Position numbers and translations under genes: made by a program
Source of the DNA: Verrucomicrobiota bacterium
GTDB taxonomy: Bacteria > Verrucomicrobiota > Verrucomicrobiia > Opitutales > Coraliomargaritaceae
Assembly (NCBI GenBank): GCA_027620575.1
Contig: JAQCDT010000019.1
Location: 1-13,066 of the forward strand
DNA: 13,066 nt
Reading direction: 5' to 3'
The notes under the pieces: model-generated
The model's database searches: none
What the model saw: only the letters and a program-made list of their open reading frames with translations
Told to the model about the DNA's origin: nothing
Part shown: positions 7,601 through 13,066 of the stretch, piece after piece
Layout: each line of letters begins with the position of its first letter
Numbering within the stretch: position 1 is the stretch's first letter

Positions 7601-9508
7601 GGTGATTATATTAAGGTTAATTATCTAAGAATTACTCAAGATACCTCTCCGGATGCCAATAACAGCATTGTGGCCTCAAGTAAACTAGCAGGAACTATTA
7701 CGGGTACTGAAGTAGCGGATATTGCACTCCCTAATAGTAGTTCACTTCAAGGAAGTATCCAACTTAAGATTGTGGCCAACTTATCAACAGGTTCCTGGAC
7801 ATCTTCATTTTCATCAGATGATGGAGTTTCATGGACAGATCTTGTAACGGATGGTAGTGGACTTACTTCCATTGCGAACTTTACATTCGGAACAAAAACT
7901 CAAGACTATGACGCTTGGGGGAATGCTAATATTGGTGGTGGCAGTTCTGGCGATTATGTCACTATAGACTCTATTGTAATTTCTGATACTGATACTAATT
8001 CAAGTTTGTTAGAGTTCTTATTTAGTGAGGAAACGGGTACTTGGATGAAACAACAGTCAGGTAGTAGCTTTGGTGAAACTGTTCAATCTGGAACTGTTAC
8101 CGGTTCATGGAACTACGGAGGACCTAGAGTACAACAATATCATACAGCAACCGAAGATACAGCTGCAGATGGTAGTTTAAATATTGGATATACAAATAAT
8201 TGGAAGTGGACTGCCCCAAGTGCATCTGCTCCTAGTTTCCGAAAGTATACTTTTGATTCTCCAATCACCTCAACTGATGCAACTAATATTGAAATGATAG
8301 TCGCTGTTGACGATTACTCACTCGCTCGTACTTGGGATGATGATGCCCAGTATAATATAACCAGTTTAAGCGGAAAAGGAATGCTATTTAGACTGGATTC
8401 TAGCAGTGATGATTATGCTACAGTTGAGTTTGCTACAAGTAATGCAGCTGATGATGCATTTTTATCACAAGATATGGATGGCGATGGCGAGCCTGATTTT
8501 GCTGATAGTCATCCAGAAGACCCATTCAATGGAGTCATTCCTACAGGCGTATATGTGAACAATCAGTTTAATGACGCAAATGGCACTCAAATCAGAGATA
8601 CTGTGGATAATGGTAGCTATGCGCCAACAACCGACGGTACTGATGCTGGTACACTTGTTGACTCATGGACAGGAGCAAATGATGATGTAAGAGTCATTAA
8701 TGGTGCTCTTGGCTGGGGCTATCCAGGCAGCTATATTGATTCTGGAACAGGTGCAAGTGTTTCTGCTAATTGGGCTGATTCAAATACTGCTTCTAAATTC
8801 AGAACTAAAGTACTTATTAGTGATATTACTTCAGGAATCGCTGTCTATGAGACTGTTATATCTGGCTATGACTTAAGCCGTTCATGGGATAATGCTAACG
8901 CTAGCCAATTCCAAAAAGGATGGCGTATGATTATCAAAAATGGTGCTTCATCAACAGATAGACAAGGTGCAGCGATTAATCTATATGTCACATCGGATAA
9001 CGATGTCATGGTGGAAGGACAGTCTTGGTTTACATCAGATGCAGTGGTCTTATCTACGGGTAATGTTCGATCTAAGTTAAACGATGCAGATCAAGCAGAT
9101 AATGCGGGACTTACTTTACAAATAGTTGTTGATACGGATACAGGATATTGGTACAGTCGATATAAGAAGAATGATTCTTCAACTTGGACTACATTAACGG
9201 TTGGATCTGGATTCACTAAGATTGATAATATTCAAATCACGCATAAAACACCTACTGGTGATGCTTGGGGTGATGCAAATACAACAATTGGTGACTATGT
9301 CTTAATTGATGCAATTACCATTAAAGATAGTAGTGAAAATTCAGTGCCAACACCAGGTGCTCCACAAGATCTTACCGATAGTGATGGTGACGGAGTCTAT
9401 GACTTTGCAGATCAATTCCCGAATGATGTAAATAATCAATATGATTGGGATGGTGATACTGTAGGTAACGGCTCAGACGCAAATGATGAGGATCCCACTG
9501 TTCAATAA
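4634..9508 (+). CDS. Large secreted modular repeat protein (jelly-roll-like repeats, calcium-type repeats)
   Basis: An exported 1624-residue protein, function not recognised. A signal peptide (1-22, cleavage likely after SLHA) is followed by Asp/Ser/Thr/Gly-rich beta-type sequence whose only Cys lies in the signal peptide. Two module types recur. Type A (23-150, 386-523, 525-655, 1125-1275, 1302-1480) contains 'LNIGY', 'FRT..FD' and 'YDLSRSWD'-like motifs. Type B (179-242, 291-366, 696-765, 1041-1118, 1493-1570) contains 'LQI..DL.TG.W.SR', 'DGSGLT.I' and 'AWGD...GDYV.IDSI'. The order is A-B-B-A-A-B, a central stretch, then B-A-A-B. The centre has an 'ESSEDLETWTPV...KFYRLTM' module (833-877) and an unassigned segment (891-1000). 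Calcium-type repeats sit at 1281-1301 and at the C terminus (1582-1624). A and B resemble halves of LamG/concanavalin-like folds, so glycan binding or surface adhesion is plausible but inferred. No catalytic motif, PEP-CTERM, LPXTG or transmembrane anchor is visible. It has its own promoter and terminator signals. Confidence 0.9.
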   Translation: MKYLSLLTFVVFAHFCVLSLHANIEFLFDGNGNTGETTVVSTLSGTVSSGNLVYDGTNSPSSGTIDLESALTSGQYILEVVLSAHDLSGYDTAAASSSSTRFLPFEYKTGFSLSDGTNAAEVGLKSEWYVAAPYASIPILYSEGAGGTSKSINQNGITEGGNPTASSLHSDLTMGVSPITLQINADLNAGTWTSRVKYDTGDWVDLTQDGSGLTSISQIAIASSNTLWPWDGSSVSVDSITLTEVVAQSTADISIGSSAWGADSDANVTATEADGLIGDTDQILEDDGNDLTLQIIADLGSGDWASRYQLGSGEWVALVTDGTGITDLSRFALKTETGASEAWGDSTVISPNTGDHIKIDSIRILPGSNFVKNEASVDVGLVSSALLAFEFNGNAGEDVKASDTTVATASTGIVTGEFNYSGHLTDGSNLNIGYAGENSWTTQINQDQSFRTFLFDAPLTKELAGSDIIVFEVVIPSYDLSKSWDSTNTVGSLSNKGLQVSLRNSNNAGAAINLFTYNQIAPNSVLQIDFDDAAGTSLPELSIISALNYTGSWEFGGPQTDGEGNLNIGYSGLNRWADIYGSDDSGSVYRTFVIDADPDQANNQAIESGRYIFETRIDSADLSGSWKSGDHLVSNKGMQIILRKSDNSGAVLNFYSHIGDGIGYQLKAQSNTWAGAGTTSSSGFTQAFGLSSDGAIDLQIRVNLDTGQWTTHAKSTSSSTWKDMELNGEGLTDIASIQIGVKTPKNDNDDTLYVWGDDTLNGNAPEDYVDANDDGIFNAEVASQSASSSELFSDSGDSNYPYAYTVVEPIVVELPQDASMSVSKSSNGNSMQFTWSGSGVTVESSEDLETWTPVSNPSSQILESLGLVSAKFYRLTMATSGGESSTSEQTIVIDVSELPDGGANYRIITSDANGGNEVQSDPVALALGENTITVPSSNAERNVILWMDGDVTFSSLNKNSEAVFTAIPGEEFTDSNSNGVRDPGNAPLLGDYIKVNYLRITQDTSPDANNSIVASSKLAGTITGTEVADIALPNSSSLQGSIQLKIVANLSTGSWTSSFSSDDGVSWTDLVTDGSGLTSIANFTFGTKTQDYDAWGNANIGGGSSGDYVTIDSIVISDTDTNSSLLEFLFSEETGTWMKQQSGSSFGETVQSGTVTGSWNYGGPRVQQYHTATEDTAADGSLNIGYTNNWKWTAPSASAPSFRKYTFDSPITSTDATNIEMIVAVDDYSLARTWDDDAQYNITSLSGKGMLFRLDSSSDDYATVEFATSNAADDAFLSQDMDGDGEPDFADSHPEDPFNGVIPTGVYVNNQFNDANGTQIRDTVDNGSYAPTTDGTDAGTLVDSWTGANDDVRVINGALGWGYPGSYIDSGTGASVSANWADSNTASKFRTKVLISDITSGIAVYETVISGYDLSRSWDNANASQFQKGWRMIIKNGASSTDRQGAAINLYVTSDNDVMVEGQSWFTSDAVVLSTGNVRSKLNDADQADNAGLTLQIVVDTDTGYWYSRYKKNDSSTWTTLTVGSGFTKIDNIQITHKTPTGDAWGDANTTIGDYVLIDAITIKDSSENSVPTPGAPQDLTDSDGDGVYDFADQFPNDVNNQYDWDGDTVGNGSDANDEDPTVQ
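4700..9343 (+). repeat. Diverged tandem repeat region encoding A and B modules
   Basis: Approximate DNA positions of the protein repeats: type A at 4700-5083, 5789-6202, 6206-6598, 8006-8458 and 8537-9073; type B at 5168-5357, 5504-5731, 6719-6928, 7754-7987 and 9110-9343. Most copies are diverged, but short near-identical stretches survive, such as the codons for GAAINL near 6160 and 8967, and GSWxxGGP near 6284 and 8104. Boundaries are judged by eye from the protein and could be off by 10-20 residues. The first A copy is the most diverged. Confidence 0.75.
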
Positions 9509-9526
9509 TTCTTAAACTTGATGATG

Positions 9527-9560
9527 AGGGCGGATTTTTCTCCGCCCTTATTATCTTTAT
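9527..9560 (+). terminator. Intrinsic terminator after the large repeat-protein gene
   Basis: A perfect 7-bp GC-rich stem, GGGCGGA (9528-9534) with TCCGCCC (9541-9547), closes a 6-nt TTTTTC loop; A9527-T9548 extends it. A T-rich tail (TTATTATCTTTATTCTTT) follows. It starts 19 nt after the stop codon and separates this gene from the GH52/transporter unit. Confidence 0.85.
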
Positions 9561-9614
9561 TCTTTAAGGTTTCTTACATTCATTACATACATTTAAGCTT
9601 TTAATTATATATTT

Positions 9615-11756
9615 ATGAGATCCACAAATTCCTTTCACGCACACCATTCACCGATGGGTTCCCATTCTTCCTTTACTTTAGGAATGTTCGGGGCCAATGG
9701 GGGAATGGCACTCGAAAAAGGAGCTCCAGCGGATCAATCAATATTTATTGGTTATCGTTCTGAATCAGGGTTGACTAAATTATTTCCTTTTTATGAAAAT
9801 TTGGTCAATGATGCTGAACGATTCAGCCAAGATGATAGTCAGAAAGAAGCAAAAACAGTTGAATTTTTAGAGGAAGAAATTCAAAGAAATTACCAATGGG
9901 CGACCGATCAATTTGTAGCCCCTGGGATTGATTTCAAAATACGGACACCTTTCTTTTCGATTCCTGATCCAGCTCTAGCAGATGCTGAGTCATTAAAGAA
10001 GGCATCGTGTCCAGCGAGTTTCATTGAGATTACAATCAACAATCAAAGCAATGAAGACTGGGAAGGATTCTTTGCCATTCAAGGAAGTACGCCTTGGACG
10101 CCGCTTTCCTCTCGAAAGGGTGGATTAAAAGGAATGATTTCACGCGATGAAATGGGTTTTGCTTCTGACGATCAGTCCGTATCTGAATTCATTGACTTCG
10201 GAATTGAACAAGCCTTGGGTCGTACACATAAAACACCGAATTTTTTACTAGGCCCGATTGGAGGATTATCTTTTTCTGTCCCAGCGGGCACGGAAAAGAC
10301 AGTGCGTTTGACTTTGGGTTATTTCAAGGCGGGCGATGTAACCTTTAATCGTTCGGCTCAATATTGGTACACGCAATATTTTAATTCAATCGAATCTGTT
10401 TTCTCTTATGCATTAGATAATTATAGTTTCTACACGGATAGAGCAATTCAATCAGATAAGGAATTGGGCACTTATGATTTAAGCGAGGACCAGCAATTTT
10501 TGATCGCACACGCTACTCGTAGTTACTATGGCTCAACTGAATGGTTAGTTGAAAATGACAAACCCTTATGGTTAGTGAATGAGGGAGAGTATTTGATGAT
10601 CAATACGCTGGATCTTACAATAGATATGGCTTTCTTTGAATTGAATTTAAATCCATGGACGGTAAGAAATGTTCTTGAACACTTCGTGACTCATTATTCT
10701 TACGAAGATGAAGTATTTGCTCCGGATGATCCAAATACTTTTCACAAGGGAGGTATTTCATTCACACATGATATGGGTGTTGGAAATCATTTCAGTCCAA
10801 ATCAATATTCCTGCTATGAGTGCGCGGGAATTGATCGGAAGTGTTTCTCTTACATGACCTATGAGGAACTTACTAACTGGATACTCTGTGCGGGTCTTTA
10901 TGTGACACATACACAAGACATGGAATTCCTTAATCAGCATGCGAATATTTTCGAGAGATGTTTTGAAAGTTTGCAAAATAGAGATCATCCTGATCCATCA
11001 AAGAGAGATGGATTAATGGGCTATGATAGTTCTCGTACAATTGATGGTGGTGAAATTACTACTTATGATTCACTCGACCATTCTTTAGGGCAGGCTCGTA
11101 AAAATGTTTATTTAGGGGGAAAATGTTGGGCATCCTATTTGGCACTCGAAAGTTTATTCAAACTTTTAAACAACGAAGCACTGGCGAGTTCTGCTCACTC
11201 TGCTGCTGTCTTATGTGCCAATACATTAGAGAAGGCTTTTGATGAAAATCTAGGATTCATTCCAGCGGTTCTTGAAAACGGAAATCAAAGTGCAATTATT
11301 CCAGCGGTTGAAGCATTGATTTATCCGTACAAAATGGGATTGAAAGGGAGCGTCCTAGTGGATGGCGAATTTGGTGGATACATTGCTGCATTACAAAGAC
11401 ACGTGGGCTATATTTTAAAACCTGGAATCTGTATTTATGCAGATGGAGGTTGGAAGTTATCGAGCAGTGCGGACAATTCTTGGATGAGTAAGATTTGCTT
11501 AAATCAATTTGTGATTCATGAGATTTTAGGCATGAATTACGGGGGCGAGGCCGAAGCAGACAGTGCACACGTAGAATGGGAAGTGAATGGATCAAAAGAC
11601 CAAGCATGTTCTGACCAGTTTGCTTCTGGGAAACCAATCGGTAGTCTTTACTATCCGAGAATCGTCACAAATATTTTATGGCTCGAAGCAAATTCTATGC
11701 GTTGGGCAAAAGCAAAAAATGCTTCTCAAAAACACATGCAAGACGTAATTGCTTGA
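9615..11756 (+). CDS. GH52 beta-xylosidase, cytoplasmic
   Basis: A retaining beta-xylosidase of glycoside hydrolase family 52, releasing xylose from short beta-1,4-xylosides. At 713 residues it is close to the Geobacillus enzyme XynB2 (about 705) and is collinear with it from HAHHSPMGSHSSFTLG at the N terminus to YYPRIVTNILWLE at the C terminus. The nucleophile corresponding to Geobacillus Glu335 is Glu323 in VNEGEY (nt 10581-10583). The acid/base corresponding to Asp495 falls in TYDSLD, most likely Asp485 (nt 11067-11069). Other family signatures are GGISFTHDMGV, RDHPDPSKRDGLMG and DGGWKLSS. There is no signal peptide, so hydrolysis is intracellular. The start is supported by family homology beginning within ten residues of the ATG; no Shine-Dalgarno is visible. 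A symporter gene follows after 28 nt, so the pair probably forms an import-and-cleave unit. Characterised GH52 members act on xylosides; another specificity here cannot be excluded. Confidence 0.95.
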   Translation: MRSTNSFHAHHSPMGSHSSFTLGMFGANGGMALEKGAPADQSIFIGYRSESGLTKLFPFYENLVNDAERFSQDDSQKEAKTVEFLEEEIQRNYQWATDQFVAPGIDFKIRTPFFSIPDPALADAESLKKASCPASFIEITINNQSNEDWEGFFAIQGSTPWTPLSSRKGGLKGMISRDEMGFASDDQSVSEFIDFGIEQALGRTHKTPNFLLGPIGGLSFSVPAGTEKTVRLTLGYFKAGDVTFNRSAQYWYTQYFNSIESVFSYALDNYSFYTDRAIQSDKELGTYDLSEDQQFLIAHATRSYYGSTEWLVENDKPLWLVNEGEYLMINTLDLTIDMAFFELNLNPWTVRNVLEHFVTHYSYEDEVFAPDDPNTFHKGGISFTHDMGVGNHFSPNQYSCYECAGIDRKCFSYMTYEELTNWILCAGLYVTHTQDMEFLNQHANIFERCFESLQNRDHPDPSKRDGLMGYDSSRTIDGGEITTYDSLDHSLGQARKNVYLGGKCWASYLALESLFKLLNNEALASSAHSAAVLCANTLEKAFDENLGFIPAVLENGNQSAIIPAVEALIYPYKMGLKGSVLVDGEFGGYIAALQRHVGYILKPGICIYADGGWKLSSSADNSWMSKICLNQFVIHEILGMNYGGEAEADSAHVEWEVNGSKDQACSDQFASGKPIGSLYYPRIVTNILWLEANSMRWAKAKNASQKHMQDVIA

Positions 11757-11772
11757 AGGCTTTAGAAGCTTT
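11756..11772 (+). other. Small hairpin between the beta-xylosidase and symporter genes
   Basis: AAGGCTT (11756-11762) can pair with AAGCTTT (11766-11772) across a TAG loop, with one G-U pair. It begins at the last base of the GH52 stop codon and has no T-run after it, so it is not a terminator. A role in mRNA processing or in tuning downstream translation is possible; chance is also plausible. Confidence 0.25.
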
Positions 11773-11784
11773 ACGCAAATCAAT

Positions 11785-13066
11785 ATGAAAACTCTTAAAC
11801 CCCTTAAAAAGACTGAAATTTTCAATTTTAGTCTTGGCGATCTTGGCATAAACTTAAATTTTCAATTACTTGGATTTTTTCTTGCCTACTTTTACACAGA
11901 TGTTTTTGGAATCAGTCCTTGGCATGCAAGTTTCATCTTCCTAATCGCAAGAGCTTGGGATGCAATTAATGATCCTATTATGGGGTATATTGCTGATCGA
12001 AGTAGAAACAAATGGGGCACTTACAAGCCTTATATATTTTGGGGCGCTATTCCTTTAAATTTAATTCTCTTAGCCTGCTTTAGCGTTCCTGAATTATCCG
12101 ACACGATGCGAGTAGCTTATTGTTACTTCACTTATATACTTCACGGAATGGTATTCACTGCGGTCGGTTTGTCTTACAGTGCAGTGGGTACCTTAGTCAC
12201 TCAAGATCAGCAAGAACGTGCAAAAATTTCTACCATGCGAATGTTTTTTGCCGTGGTGGTTGTCATCACCATCGTTGGTTCTTATGTGACGCCTTTTGTC
12301 AATAGCGAGCCTATTGTTATTCAATTTATTGGGGTTGATTTACTCACACTCAATGGGCCTCAATTTGCCGACGAAGCTGAAGGCTGGTTTAATGTCGCCT
12401 TAATCTTTGGAATCATTTCCACGGCAATTTTATTTTACACGGCAATTGTTACAAAGGAGCGTGTGACTGAAACGGTTGAAAAGTATGAATTGAAAGACTT
12501 GCCTAAGATTGTTTTTGGGAATGACGCACTTTTGATTCTTTCGGCTTCTATGTTTTTTAACACAGCGATCTGGGTGATTCAGAATGCGGTGTCGTTTTAC
12601 TATTTTAAATATGTCGTGGGTATCGAGTCGTTACAGGCAATATTTTTCCAATGGATGTTACCTGCCAACATCATCGGTGTATTTTTAACGCCTATCTTGA
12701 CTGCTCGTTTGGGTAAGAAAAACGTATTCATTATCGGTAGTTTGATTGTTTTTGCCGTAAACATCATTCGCCATTTCATTCCTATCCCGACTTCTGAAGC
12801 ATATACTTTATTCATTGCACTATCCATGGTGGGTTCTTCCTGCATGATGTTTTGTTCCATTTGCCAGTGGGGAATGGTTCCAGATACGATCGAATATGGT
12901 CATTGGAAAACCGGTATCCGTTCCGAAGGCATTCCCTTATCCTTTTTTAGCTTTATGCAAAAACTCGCGATGTCTTTTGCTGGTTTCTTTGCACTTCAAG
13001 TACTCGCATTCACGGGTTATGAAGCAAATACGGAATTAACAGAATCAGCCTTAAGTGGGATTAAAT
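11785..13066 (+). CDS. GPH-family sugar:cation symporter (3' end outside window)
   Basis: A polytopic inner-membrane transporter of the glycoside-pentoside-hexuronide (MelB/XynP/XylP-like) branch of the MFS, expected to import a glycoside with Na+ or H+. The frame is open for 427 complete codons to the right edge; relatives have about 450-480 residues, so only the end is missing. The helix II signature RAWDAINDPIMGYIADR (residues 56-72) keeps two Asp (59, 63) that correspond, from memory, to the cation-site Asp55 and Asp59 of MelB. The next loop has RNKWGTYKPY. The late signature PDTIEYGHWKTG (366-377) is typical of the family. Many hydrophobic segments are evident, for example about 143-160, 209-226, 250-270 and 285-302. 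The start ATG lies 28 nt after the GH52 gene. Pairing with a cytoplasmic beta-xylosidase points to xylobiose or other short xylosides as cargo (inference). Confidence 0.93.
   Translation, partial: MKTLKPLKKTEIFNFSLGDLGINLNFQLLGFFLAYFYTDVFGISPWHASFIFLIARAWDAINDPIMGYIADRSRNKWGTYKPYIFWGAIPLNLILLACFSVPELSDTMRVAYCYFTYILHGMVFTAVGLSYSAVGTLVTQDQQERAKISTMRMFFAVVVVITIVGSYVTPFVNSEPIVIQFIGVDLLTLNGPQFADEAEGWFNVALIFGIISTAILFYTAIVTKERVTETVEKYELKDLPKIVFGNDALLILSASMFFNTAIWVIQNAVSFYYFKYVVGIESLQAIFFQWMLPANIIGVFLTPILTARLGKKNVFIIGSLIVFAVNIIRHFIPIPTSEAYTLFIALSMVGSSCMMFCSICQWGMVPDTIEYGHWKTGIRSEGIPLSFFSFMQKLAMSFAGFFALQVLAFTGYEANTELTESALSGIK

Noticed and set aside
4700..9343. Repeats considered as a CRISPR array or non-coding satellite
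   Set aside because: The repeats are long, diverged, in one open frame, and conserved at the protein rather than the nucleotide level, as expected of protein modules.
11296..11637. 113-codon open frame on the minus strand
   Set aside because: It lies wholly inside the GH52 gene, whose + strand product keeps family motifs throughout this stretch; the minus-strand translation has no recognisable domain or initiation context.
12120..12305. 61-codon + strand open frame within the transporter region
   Set aside because: It is out of frame with the symporter, whose frame runs unbroken from 11785 to the edge with clear family signatures.
1..13066. Insertion sequence, tRNA, rRNA or phage genes
   Set aside because: No transposase, terminal inverted repeats, integrase, tRNA cloverleaf or rRNA segment was seen; gaps between genes are at most 116 nt.

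Overview
The window reads as a polysaccharide-degradation locus from a marine-type bacterium, most likely a member of Verrucomicrobiota (Opitutae/Coraliomargarita-like). That placement is an inference from protein style. Two secreted proteins carry the 'DSDxDGxxD' calcium-type repeats and the 'S.DLxxW...FY(R/K)(L/V)' module that are common in secreted Verrucomicrobiota proteins. No SusC/SusD pair or type IX sorting tail is visible, which argues against Bacteroidota. Lentisphaerota, Kiritimatiellota or Planctomycetota remain possible. The DNA is AT-leaning, coding is dense, all genes lie on the + strand, and most starts lack a clear Shine-Dalgarno sequence.

Region 1 (1-4517) holds three type I sulfatase genes in a tight series with gaps of 25 and 18 nt. 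The first is cut by the left edge. The second is a paralogue of the first with an added C-terminal Ig-like, calcium-repeat and terminal module. The third belongs to a different, sulfamidase-like branch. Both complete ones have a signal peptide and a Cys-type C-x-P-S-R formylglycine site, so they act outside the cytoplasm and need a separate maturation enzyme that is not in the window.

Region 2 (4518-9560) is one large gene for a 1624-residue secreted protein built from repeated jelly-roll-like modules, with calcium-type repeats internally and at the C terminus. It has its own plausible promoter (4558-4586) and is followed by a clear intrinsic terminator (9527-9560). It has no recognisable catalytic domain and is the least explained object in the window.

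Region 3 (9615-13066) is a two-gene unit: a cytoplasmic GH52 beta-xylosidase and a GPH-family sugar:cation symporter, the latter cut by the right edge.

A working model (inference): exported sulfatases desulfate a sulfated, xylose-containing algal glycan such as a sulfated xylan or ulvan-like polymer. The large repeat protein may bind glycan or surface. The symporter imports short xylosides, and the GH52 enzyme hydrolyses them to xylose inside the cell. No endo-acting depolymerase is in the window, so it would have to be encoded elsewhere.
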